From contig JAICHC010000056.1 of NCBI GenBank assembly GCA_025922795.1, positions 1 through 9,843 of the forward strand: a stretch of DNA of 9,843 nucleotides, in the 5' to 3' direction. Numbering within the stretch: the stretch's first letter is position 1; each line of letters starts with the position of its first letter. The DNA comes from Candidatus Binatia bacterium. GTDB taxonomy: Bacteria > Desulfobacterota_B > Binatia > UBA9968. Made by a program: the position numbers and the translations under genes. Positions 1 to 6,336 of this stretch are shown one piece after another. The notes under the pieces are model-generated. The model was not told the origin of the DNA. It saw only the letters and a program-made list of their open reading frames with translations, and did not search any database.

Positions 1-1
1 G

Positions 2-694
2 ACAGAGCAGAAACTGTTGGCTCTGCTCGCGATCCCCGAAGCGGCGGCTTACCCTTCCATGCTCAAGGGAGCGGAGTGGGTTGCCACCGATACGCAATTC
101 TTCATCGCCGGCTGGAACACGAAACTAGTTAAGAAAGGTGATGAACCCAAGCAGTTCGAGGATTTCGCCGATTCGAAATGGAAGGGAAAGATCATCGCCG
201 AACCCCGCGATTTTCAGCTTTTGATGGGACTGGCGAAAAGAAAATATCAGAGCGATGAAAAGGCGGTGGCGCTGTTTAAAAGGATCGCGGCCAACGGCGT
301 CGAATTTCACAAGGGTCATTCGCAGTTAGCCGAACTCTTGGTAGCGGGCCAAGCGCCGGTTTGTCTCACCTGTTATTCGCACCATTTCCCGCCGCGGATC
401 AAAAAAGGGGCGCCGGTTCAAGCCTTATTGAGCGAGGGTGTCGGCGAGGTCGGCGGCAGCGTAGCGATCTTGAGAGGGGCGCCGCACCCGAATGCCGCTT
501 TACTCTGGGCGCGATGGGCAGTCAGCGAAGAGGGGCAGAGAGCCTATGCGCAGGCCGGTGAGACGCCCGCTCATCCGAAAGTGGAGCCTATGGAAAAAAC
601 CCGGCCGGTCACCGTCTACATGCTTGCCGCGAACGAGGTGAAAGAATTCCCAAAATACGAAAAGATATGGAAAGAGATCTTTCAGCTCAGATAG
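2..694 (+). CDS. ABC transporter solute-binding protein, C-terminal part (5' end outside window)
   Basis: This is the C-terminal 230 residues of a periplasmic extracellular solute-binding protein. It resembles the family 1/6 iron(III), putrescine and organic-ion binders that deliver substrate to an ABC importer. The frame is open to the left edge, so the first in-frame TTG at 17 is not the real start, and the signal peptide and first lobe lie outside the window. Visible family marks are FEDFADSKWKGKI (about 52-64 of the fragment), which matches the usual 'L.dPkWKGKi..p' stretch, and LLWARWAVSEEGQRAY (167-182), which matches the C-terminal 'f..fllS.EgQ' helix. Family members usually have about 330-350 residues, so roughly a third is missing. 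The stop is TAG at 692-694. It is the only + strand gene and converges on the amidohydrolase gene. No permease or ATPase gene is visible, and the ligand cannot be told. Confidence 0.85.
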   Translation, partial: TEQKLLALLAIPEAAAYPSMLKGAEWVATDTQFFIAGWNTKLVKKGDEPKQFEDFADSKWKGKIIAEPRDFQLLMGLAKRKYQSDEKAVALFKRIAANGVEFHKGHSQLAELLVAGQAPVCLTCYSHHFPPRIKKGAPVQALLSEGVGEVGGSVAILRGAPHPNAALLWARWAVSEEGQRAYAQAGETPAHPKVEPMEKTRPVTVYMLAANEVKEFPKYEKIWKEIFQLR

Positions 695-857
695 CTAACG
701 CTGCTGTCGCGCGCGCCGTCTATCGCGAATATCTTTCCTGCAAGTGTAAGCCAGTGGCTGAAGATGCATTCGCGCTCGGTGGGGGCGCAGCTTTCTGCAG
801 GGCGGCAATTCTGACAGCTCCGTACGGGTCCTCGCAATTTGGTGTTCGCGGGACAAT
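695..857. other. Convergent intergenic gap with no recognised element
   Basis: These 163 bases separate the 3' ends of two convergent genes. No convincing stem followed by a T-run was found on either strand, so no intrinsic terminator can be assigned. The best hairpin, near 828-854 (GTCC...GGAC), has only four or five pairs. Confidence 0.5.
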
Positions 858-1565
858 TTAACTCGCGATGGCCTTTCTGCCTTCTATTCTTTTAATCTTC
901 CCGACATAGTCCAAGGCTTCGGCGAGCTGGATCACGGAGGCGTACTTGGCGTTCATCTCAAAGAGATTGACGAGATGCGAAGTGCGCGAGCGATCAAAGA
1001 CGCATTCCTCAACCAAAAAAACAGGATAACCGTAAGAGTAGCCGTCAAGCACGGTGCCGCGCACGCAGCCACAGGTGCTCGTGCCGGCGACAAGCAGGCA
1101 GTCGATGTTCTTCCGCACCAGATACGTTATCAAATGCGTGCCAAAAAAGGCGCTGGCGCGCGCCTTACGGACGATGAACTCACCATCCCTCGGTTTGATC
1201 AGATCGGGAAATTGGACGGCGAGCTTTTCGAAATCGGTGGCATCGACGCCACGCTTGGTAGCGTTACCGAAAGCTGCTTTAAAATCGGGATCGCTGCTCG
1301 AATAAATCACCGGGACATCCGCATCACGGCAAGCATGCAGCAGTTGCTGAATCTTCGGCAGGGCGTCCCAAGCCACTTGACCGCAGCTCGTCGGGAATTC
1401 ATCGATGGCCTCCATGACCGGCATCGGTCGGGTGCCGGTGAAGCCTGTGATGACATCGATGATCAGCAGCGCCGGGTTGACGCCGAATTTCTCTTTGCCT
1501 TTGTAGCCGGCCTTCTCGTAAATTTTCCGCTCTTCTTCAGGGACAAACGCTTCCCACTCTCGCAT
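858..1565 (-). CDS. Isochorismatase-like cysteine hydrolase (N-carbamoylsarcosine amidase type)
   Basis: A 235-residue cytosolic hydrolase of the isochorismatase-like superfamily. Family members cleave amide or carbamoyl C-N bonds through an Asp-Lys-Cys triad. All three residues can be placed: D37 in LLIIDVITGF, K134 in FIVRKARASAF, and nucleophile C167 in STCGCVRGTVLDG. The last matches the 'TSGCVRasa.DA' signature of N-carbamoylsarcosine amidase and related amidases rather than true isochorismatase. The ATG at 1565 is chosen because AGGAG lies 8 bases upstream (1574-1578). A longer in-frame start at 1691 would run through a GGAGT-rich intergenic element and add 42 non-homologous residues. 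The gene follows an ornithine cyclodeaminase-family gene by 140 bases in the same direction, which suggests a joint role in breaking down a small nitrogen compound. The actual substrate is not predictable. Family assignment is firm; the amidase subtype is an inference. Confidence 0.88.
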   Translation of the reverse strand: MREWEAFVPEEERKIYEKAGYKGKEKFGVNPALLIIDVITGFTGTRPMPVMEAIDEFPTSCGQVAWDALPKIQQLLHACRDADVPVIYSSSDPDFKAAFGNATKRGVDATDFEKLAVQFPDLIKPRDGEFIVRKARASAFFGTHLITYLVRKNIDCLLVAGTSTCGCVRGTVLDGYSYGYPVFLVEECVFDRSRTSHLVNLFEMNAKYASVIQLAEALDYVGKIKRIEGRKAIAS

Positions 1566-1573
1566 GGTCAGGT

Positions 1574-1578
1574 CTCCT
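1574..1578 (-). promoter_or_regulatory. Shine-Dalgarno of the isochorismatase-like gene
   Basis: The - strand reads AGGAG 8 bases before the ATG at 1565. This site decides the start against the longer reading frame that begins at 1691. Confidence 0.7.
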
Positions 1579-1640
1579 CTGGTTTTGCTTGCTAAGTAAT
1601 TTCTCGGGTCCGTGTAGCTTTTGCGGGCATTGTTGCCGTA

Positions 1641-1698
1641 GGGAGTCAGGGGTAAGGAGATGGGACACGCCCCTTCACTCCTACTTCTCACTCCTCAC
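1641..1698. repeat. Degenerate GGAGT-rich inverted repeat between two co-directional genes
   Basis: The left part (1641-1664) is purine-rich: GGGAGTCAGGGG, then TAAGGAGATGGG. The right part (1671-1698) carries CACTCC twice (1676-1681 and 1689-1694) in a pyrimidine-rich context. The two parts are roughly inverted copies, but only about half the positions match, so a folded hairpin would be weak. On the - strand the element begins about 7 bases after the stop codon of the cyclodeaminase-family gene. It resembles the cleaner element at 3929-4016 in core sequence and placement. It is probably a decayed member of the same dispersed repeat class; simple low-complexity sequence is the alternative. 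Confidence 0.4.
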
Positions 1699-1705
1699 GC
1701 TCTTT

Positions 1706-2773
1706 TTAAGGCGAGTACAACTTATCGCCGCGTTTGGTCATGAACAAGTCCAAGGGCAGTTCGACGCCAATGCCTTTTTCCTTTGCCTTCTCATACATTT
1801 TTCTCGCTGTCGCCGCGAACTGGATCCCCATACCGGTGTTGTTTTTGAAAAACGTGACTTCTTGGTCATTTTGGCGACCGCGGCAGTTACCGTTGACTAA
1901 ATCTGCCAACTCGTGCAGGTTTTCCGCTTTGACCAGGCCGCGTTCGAGGCGATCGTGAAACTCAGCTTGTCTGTCGAGAAAAATTTGCCGTTTGTATCCT
2001 ACCACGATGAGGCTGGCCCTCAACACGGCCTCGTCGTCCAATTCCTTGCGCGGCAAAAAACCATCCCCGCCGACGATGCTGTTTAGATGCATGCCTGGCT
2101 CGACCCACTTTCCGTGAATAACCGGGTCGACCGTATTGGTCGCCGCGGTCACGATGTCGCTGTCGCGGATGGCCTCTTCCGCCGAATTCACGGGCATTAC
2201 GTCGATGCCGGTCTCCTCGCTCATTTCTTTCGCAAAGCGCTCACGGTTCTCTTTTGTCGGACTGTAAACCTTAACCTTGTTCAGCTTCCGAACCACCGCG
2301 TGGGCCGCCAGCTGAGTCTTGGCTTGCTCGCCTGAGCCGAGCAGCGCCATCGTTCTGGCGTCTGTGCGGGCGAGGTATTTGCTCGCGACCGCGCTCGTGG
2401 CACCGACCCGCATGGTGGAGATGAAATGATCATCCATTAGTGCCAGGATCTCGCAAGTGTCCATGTCGAAAAGCAAGACGAGGCCGATGAAATCGCCCGG
2501 ATATACGCGCCGCTTGCTGCCCGCGACCTGAACTTCTTTGGAAAAGCTCGAATCAATGCGCAGCGCCATCGATTTCATGCCGGGCACGAGCCCCATGATG
2601 TTATTGAAATAGTATTGGCCGCCTTCTTCCTTCCACGGAGTTCGCAAACGCGCGCGCGGCGCATTCATGGCCTTGCCCTGGCCGAGCTCACGAAAGGCCG
2701 ACTCGATAGCGTCGATTTCTTCCGCCATCGGCAGCAAGTTTTCCATTTGATCGTTCTTTAATACCAAAACCAT
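1706..2773 (-). CDS. Ornithine cyclodeaminase / mu-crystallin family protein
   Basis: A 355-residue NAD(P)-dependent cytosolic enzyme of the ornithine cyclodeaminase/mu-crystallin family, whose members include ornithine cyclodeaminase, alanine dehydrogenase and ketimine or imine reductases. The Rossmann dinucleotide motif is LLGSGEQAKTQL (144-155). The substrate-side lysine is probably K67 in VPGMKSMAL, corresponding to the lysine in 'GaK...vyP'. MRVGATSA (121-128) matches the family 'R.GA.SA' loop with its arginine at 122. D237 in IVGGDGFLPRKELD matches the 'gGd.pgk.ELd' segment holding the catalytic Asp of ornithine cyclodeaminase. At 355 residues it is slightly longer than the usual 310-350. 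The ATG at 2773 has Shine-Dalgarno GGAAGGA 7 bases upstream (2781-2787) and a promoter-like sequence just beyond. The isochorismatase-like gene follows. Substrate cannot be decided between a cyclodeaminase and a reductase or dehydrogenase role. Confidence 0.87.
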   Translation of the reverse strand: MVLVLKNDQMENLLPMAEEIDAIESAFRELGQGKAMNAPRARLRTPWKEEGGQYYFNNIMGLVPGMKSMALRIDSSFSKEVQVAGSKRRVYPGDFIGLVLLFDMDTCEILALMDDHFISTMRVGATSAVASKYLARTDARTMALLGSGEQAKTQLAAHAVVRKLNKVKVYSPTKENRERFAKEMSEETGIDVMPVNSAEEAIRDSDIVTAATNTVDPVIHGKWVEPGMHLNSIVGGDGFLPRKELDDEAVLRASLIVVGYKRQIFLDRQAEFHDRLERGLVKAENLHELADLVNGNCRGRQNDQEVTFFKNNTGMGIQFAATARKMYEKAKEKGIGVELPLDLFMTKRGDKLYSP

Positions 2774-2801
2774 GTCGATGTCCTTCCGGGTATCTAAATT
2801 G

Positions 2802-2829
2802 CCTATAACAGAGTGCTGCGATGGGTCAA
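2802..2829 (-). promoter_or_regulatory. Sigma70-like promoter of the cyclodeaminase-family gene
   Basis: On the - strand TTGACC (2824-2829) is followed after 16 bases by TATAGG (2802-2807). The -35 box matches consensus at five of six positions and the -10 box at four of six. The predicted transcript would start near 2795 and give a leader of about 22 bases holding the Shine-Dalgarno. The fit is good but rests on sequence alone. Confidence 0.45.
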
Positions 2830-2953
2830 GGTGGGAGCGGGAAGGAAACTTGCATCTCCCGGTTTCGAATGAAAACGCCGTTGCTGGGTGAGCTGCAATC
2901 TGATCGGGCCATAAGCATCAAACGAATCTTTTGCAGTTTCTTTGTCGGCCGCT

Positions 2954-3877
2954 TCACTTATTCTGCGTGGAGCTGACAATTACGTCAGCTATCATTCGAA
3001 TAAATGTCGGATGATCATTGGGGCAGCTTGCTCGTATCAGGTTGACTCCCAAATCCTTGGCTAAGTTTTTCGCTTCGATATCTAGATCATAGAGCACTTC
3101 GACGTGGTCGCAGACAAAACCGATCGGTGCGACAACGATTTCATGGAGCCGTTCGGCGGCGAGCTTGCGAATTGCCTCGCGAATGTCGGGCTCAAGCCAG
3201 GAGTCAGTCGGTTTGCCGCTACGACTCTGGTACGCCAGCGACCAGTGGGGCTGCCCCATTCGTCCAGCGATCAGTCGCGCCGTTGTATTTAACTGCTCTA
3301 CGTAAGAGGAGCGCTCGGCCATGGCCAACGGCAAGCTGTGCGCGGTGAAGATCAGCGGTGTTCGGTCGGTGACGATCCCGCGGTAAGCCGCTTGGATCAG
3401 TTCTACCCAGGTCTCAATAAAAAGCGGATGATCGTGCCAGCCGTCGCAGTAGTCGATCTCTGGTGCTTTACCCCCAAGCTCGGCGCGGGCGTCGTCAATG
3501 TTTTTCTGGTAGCGCTCCCAGCTTGCCTCGGTGCGATGGGAAGTGAGGATGAAACCGCGCGCACGCGTGACACCGTCGTTCGCCATTTGTTTGATTGTCT
3601 CGGCAAACAGTGGGCGGCTGTTGCGCAGGCCGACATAGACAGGGGAATGCCGGGCTTGCTGGTTGAATAAATGTTCCAATGCGCGCGCTTGACGGAAGGT
3701 AATTTCGTTGAAAGGCGATTTCCCGCCGACAGCTTCATAGTGGCGTGCAACTTCTTCAAGGCGCTCAGGTTGGACAGCGATGCCCTCGGTAACGCGGGCG
3801 AGGAATGGGCGAATCTCCTCGGCTGACGTCGGACCTCCGAAGGCGATCAGGAGAATAGCGTCATATAGCTGAGCCAT
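2954..3877 (-). CDS. hemH: Ferrochelatase
   Basis: This 307-residue ferrochelatase inserts Fe(II) into protoporphyrin IX, or into coproporphyrin III in the coproporphyrin branch, near the end of heme synthesis. Catalytic residues are visible: H180 in IFTAHSLP and E260 in GFVCDHVEVLYDLDIEA, equivalent to H183 and E264 of the Bacillus subtilis enzyme. Other family marks are GGKSPFNEITFRQA (51-64) and YQSRSGKPTDSWLEPDI (216-232). The DHVEVLYD form is typical of Gram-positive and several non-gamma lineages; E. coli HemH has CLETLEEI there. No C-terminal membrane helix or FeS cysteine cluster is seen. The ATG at 3877 fits the usual N-terminus; a TTG four codons upstream (3889) has no better ribosome site. 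The gene lies 144 bases after hemE in the same direction, so the two were probably transcribed together. No oxidase gene (hemG, hemY, cgoX) is nearby, so the porphyrin substrate cannot be inferred. Confidence 0.93.
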   Translation of the reverse strand: MAQLYDAILLIAFGGPTSAEEIRPFLARVTEGIAVQPERLEEVARHYEAVGGKSPFNEITFRQARALEHLFNQQARHSPVYVGLRNSRPLFAETIKQMANDGVTRARGFILTSHRTEASWERYQKNIDDARAELGGKAPEIDYCDGWHDHPLFIETWVELIQAAYRGIVTDRTPLIFTAHSLPLAMAERSSYVEQLNTTARLIAGRMGQPHWSLAYQSRSGKPTDSWLEPDIREAIRKLAAERLHEIVVAPIGFVCDHVEVLYDLDIEAKNLAKDLGVNLIRASCPNDHPTFIRMIADVIVSSTQNK

Positions 3878-3928
3878 GACCTTATCCAAATTGGGGCGCC
3901 GCTAAGTGATGTTACTGCCGCTTCAACG

Positions 3929-4016
3929 TGGAGTGATGGAGTACTGGAGTCATGGAGTGTTGCTATGGGAATTGAATATCCGGCCGCGCCCAATACTCCA
4001 CCACTCCATGACTCCA
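3929..4016. repeat. Inverted repeat made of eight-base TGGAGTNN units
   Basis: The left arm (3929-3960) holds four tandem copies of TGGAGTNN with exact eight-base spacing. The right arm (3993-4016) holds three copies in inverted orientation (NNACTCCA). Between 3945-3959 and 4002-4016 there are 15 perfectly complementary bases. In a shifted register 27-base arms (3936-3962 and 3991-4017) pair at 22 positions across a 28-base loop. Several pairing registers are therefore possible. The element starts 5 bases after the hemE stop codon on the - strand and fills most of the hemE-hemH gap. On the + strand the right arm is followed by TTTTT (4017-4021), so it could also terminate antisense transcription. 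It looks like a member of a dispersed intergenic repeat family. Confidence 0.8.
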
Positions 4017-4021
4017 TTTTT

Positions 4022-5056
4022 CTACCGCGCGCTTAGTTCGTGCACCGCGTCGACCAACGCGACCACGTGATCCACCGGCGTCTCGGGAAGCACCCCATGA
4101 CCGAGATTGAAAATGTGACCGGGGCGTCCCGCGGCGCGCCCCAAGATCTCGGCGACCCGCGCTTTAATTTCCTTGGGTGGGGCGAACAGGGCTACCGGGT
4201 CGAAATTGCCTTGCACGGCGATGTCGTGACCGACGGTGGCCCAACCCTCGTCGAGATTCACCCGCCAGTCCAGACCGATAACGTCGCCACCCGCGGACCT
4301 AATATTTTTCAACGACCCGGCCGTGCCGGTGCTGAAATGAATCACTGGAATGCCCGGTGTGACGGCATCGATCACCGCTTTTGTGTACGGCAGAGCGAAT
4401 CGCTCGTAATCGTCTGGCGTTAGACAGCCGGCCCAACTGTCGAAAAGCTGCACGGCCTCGGCGCCGGCATCGATTTGTAAATTCAAATATTCTGCAATCA
4501 CTTTGGCCAGGCGTTCCATTAAACGCTTCCACGCATCGGGCGCTCCATAAAAAAGCCTTTTGGTATGTATGTAGTTGCGCGAGCCGCCGCCTTCGATGAG
4601 ATACGACGCAAGCGTGAATGGCGCACCGGCGAAACCGATCAAAGGAACTTTGTCGTCAAGCGCGACTCGAATCTTCTTCACCGCGTCGTAGACAAACGAA
4701 AGCTCTTGCTGCGGATCGAAGTTTTTCAACGCATCGATATCTTTCCCGCTGCGTACCGGGCGGTGAATCACGGGCCCATCGCCTTTCGAATATTGCAAGC
4801 CGATCCCCATGGGCTCGAGAATCAGTAGAATATCGGCGAATAAGATCGCTGCATCCACGCCGAGCCGCTCAACCGGAGTGACGGTAATTTCTGCCGCTAG
4901 GTCGGGGCGTTTGCACAGTTCGAGAAAGTCATGTTGGGCGCGTAGGTTGCGATACTCTTCCATGTAGCGCCCGGCTTGGCGCATCAGCCAGACTGGCGTG
5001 TACACAGTCTGCTCGCGGCGGCAGGCGGCGAGAAAGGGATGCTTTGTCTTTGTCAT
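4022..5056 (-). CDS. hemE: Uroporphyrinogen decarboxylase
   Basis: This 344-residue cytosolic enzyme removes the four acetate carboxyls of uroporphyrinogen III to give coproporphyrinogen III in heme synthesis. Signature sequences are all present: PVWLMRQAGRYMEEYR (21-36) with R26 and R30, the key D75 in LFADILLILEPMG, GAPFTLASYL (144-153) with Y152, FDSWAG (205-210) with S207, and NLGHGVLPETP (317-327) with H320. These correspond to human R37, R41, D86, Y164, S219 and H339. Length is normal for bacterial HemE (about 340-355). The ATG at 5056 gives the standard N-terminus. No clear Shine-Dalgarno precedes it, so translation may depend on coupling or read-through from dinB, which ends 45 bases upstream. 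hemH follows downstream after the repeat element. No defects seen. Confidence 0.97.
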   Translation of the reverse strand: MTKTKHPFLAACRREQTVYTPVWLMRQAGRYMEEYRNLRAQHDFLELCKRPDLAAEITVTPVERLGVDAAILFADILLILEPMGIGLQYSKGDGPVIHRPVRSGKDIDALKNFDPQQELSFVYDAVKKIRVALDDKVPLIGFAGAPFTLASYLIEGGGSRNYIHTKRLFYGAPDAWKRLMERLAKVIAEYLNLQIDAGAEAVQLFDSWAGCLTPDDYERFALPYTKAVIDAVTPGIPVIHFSTGTAGSLKNIRSAGGDVIGLDWRVNLDEGWATVGHDIAVQGNFDPVALFAPPKEIKARVAEILGRAAGRPGHIFNLGHGVLPETPVDHVVALVDAVHELSAR

Positions 5057-5101
5057 GGATGTCGACGGACGACAAAACAGTAAGAGGCTTTGAGCGGAAA
5101 A

Positions 5102-6226
5102 TCAATCGGGTTTGTGGCGAGGTGAGGCCGCGCCGATCGTCGCTTCGCCATACTTGCGGCGCAGCTCGTCAATGCCTTTGTAGAGCTGCTCTAAGGACTT
5201 GCGCCGGTCGCGATCCAAAAGCGGTTCTTGCCAGCCTGTGCTCTGCAGTGCGCTCGCGCTTACGCCCAGCAGACGCACCGACCGGCCTTCGGCCACATTT
5301 CGTCTGAGCAGGTCTCTAACAGTTGCGAAAATCTCTTTATCGAAACAAGTCGGCGACGGCAGCGTGCGCGAGCGGGTGATCGTGTAAAAATTGGTGTAGC
5401 GGATTTTCACCGTCAAGCAGCGCGCGTATAATTCCTCCCGGCGCAAACGGCCGCCGACCTCCTCGATCAGCTCCCAGAGGATGCGCTCCATGGCCGCAAT
5501 ATCCTTGACCGGATGTTCGAGAGTGGTTTCGTTTCCGACGGAGTGATCGTGGTGGTGATGGCGCTGCTCCGAGAGCTCGGCGAGATCCAAATGTCGCACG
5601 GCCAGGTCCTTGCGACTTAATAAATCGCCGATGGTCTTAATGCCCTTTTGGTCGAATGACTTGTGGGTCTTGGGACCGACGCCCGGGATCATTTCGACGG
5701 CGAGTGGCGCCAGAAAATCTATTTCGAAACCAGCCGGCACATAGACTAGGCCGCGCGGCTTGGCCAAGGTCGCAGCGATTTTTGCCGTCACTCTGCTGGT
5801 CGAGAGCCCGCCGGAGGACGGCAAACCCAAGTCGTTTTCGATGCGGCGAATGATCGTATCGGCAGTCTTCAGCGGCGGGCCAAAGAGCCGGTCGGTGCCG
5901 GTGAGATCAACGAGTCCTTCATCGATCGAAAGCGCGCGCACATTGGGAGAATAGTGCTCCAAGACCGCAAAAACTTTTTCGGAAAACTCCGAATAGATGC
6001 GCCGGCGGTTCGGCAAAAAGACTCCTTGGGGGCATAGCTTTTGAGCTCGAAAACCCGGCATCGCCGAATGGACGCCGAATTTCCGCGCTTCGTAAGAAGC
6101 CGACATGACGACGCCGCGGCCGTTGCGACCGCCGACGATCACCGGTTTGCCGCGCAAGCTGGGATCGAGAACCTGTTCGACGGAGGCATAAAAAGCGTCC
6201 ATGTCGATGTGGAGATACCAGTTCAC
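5102..6226 (-). CDS. dinB: DNA polymerase IV (Y-family translesion polymerase)
   Basis: A 374-residue Y-family polymerase that copies past damaged bases with low fidelity. Metal-binding acids are D8 in HIDMDAFYASVE and D102-E103 in LSIDEGLVDLTG. Y13 sits at the steric-gate position (F13 in E. coli). SASYEARKFGVHSAMP (42-57) is the finger-domain signature, AKIAATLAKPRG (148-159) the palm helix, and IPGVGPKT (180-187) the first HhH hairpin. HSVGNETTL (228-236) opens the little finger. Between GD at 200-201 and SVG at 229-231 the protein is about 12 residues shorter than E. coli DinB: the 'fGk.g..l...GiD' hairpin is missing and a RHHHHDH run (223-229) is present. No beta-clamp motif could be assigned with confidence at the C-terminus. 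The start is GTG (6226); a stop at 6269-6271 and no nearer ATG, GTG or TTG leave little choice. hemE follows 45 bases downstream. Confidence 0.92.
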   Translation of the reverse strand: MNWYLHIDMDAFYASVEQVLDPSLRGKPVIVGGRNGRGVVMSASYEARKFGVHSAMPGFRAQKLCPQGVFLPNRRRIYSEFSEKVFAVLEHYSPNVRALSIDEGLVDLTGTDRLFGPPLKTADTIIRRIENDLGLPSSGGLSTSRVTAKIAATLAKPRGLVYVPAGFEIDFLAPLAVEMIPGVGPKTHKSFDQKGIKTIGDLLSRKDLAVRHLDLAELSEQRHHHHDHSVGNETTLEHPVKDIAAMERILWELIEEVGGRLRREELYARCLTVKIRYTNFYTITRSRTLPSPTCFDKEIFATVRDLLRRNVAEGRSVRLLGVSASALQSTGWQEPLLDRDRRKSLEQLYKGIDELRRKYGEATIGAASPRHKPD

Positions 6227-6288
6227 GTTTTTAGTGTCGGCCCTTGCCAGTCCGATAAGCCTGGTGAGTCACGCCGTTGCGACGCGAC

Positions 6289-6317
6289 ATCTTAGCGCGC
6301 TCTGATTTGGTCTTCAA
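6289..6317 (-). promoter_or_regulatory. Possible sigma70-like promoter of dinB
   Basis: On the - strand TTGAAG (6312-6317) is followed by TAAGAT (6289-6294) at an exact 17-base spacing, each matching consensus at four of six positions. A transcript would carry a leader of roughly 55 bases to the GTG. No LexA-type CTG-N10-CAG box was seen nearby, so SOS control is not supported. The match is modest and could be chance. Confidence 0.28.
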
Positions 6318-6336
6318 CGGAAAACCGAACGTCGAA

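Noticed and set aside
828..854. Possible terminator between the two convergent genes at the left
   Set aside because: The stem has only four or five pairs and no T-run on either strand.
975..1595. Long + strand open frame (206 codons) opposite the isochorismatase-like gene
   Set aside because: It is antisense to a gene with a complete catalytic triad and good ribosome site, and its translation shows no recognisable family pattern. It is a shadow of GC-rich coding sequence.
1566..1691. 42-residue N-terminal extension of the isochorismatase-like protein
   Set aside because: It would translate the GGAGT-rich intergenic element and has no homology to the family, whereas the ATG at 1565 has AGGAG 8 bases upstream.
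2893..2936. Possible hairpin after hemH (CTGCAA/TTGCAG)
   Set aside because: Six-base arms with a loop of about 32 bases and no T-run are not convincing as a terminator.
5530..5630. Frameshift or pseudogene explanation for the short DinB HhH region
   Set aside because: The reading frame is continuous, the flanking motifs (IPGVG before, SVGNETTL after) are intact, and the missing part is compatible with an in-frame loss. It is kept as a variant rather than a pseudogene.
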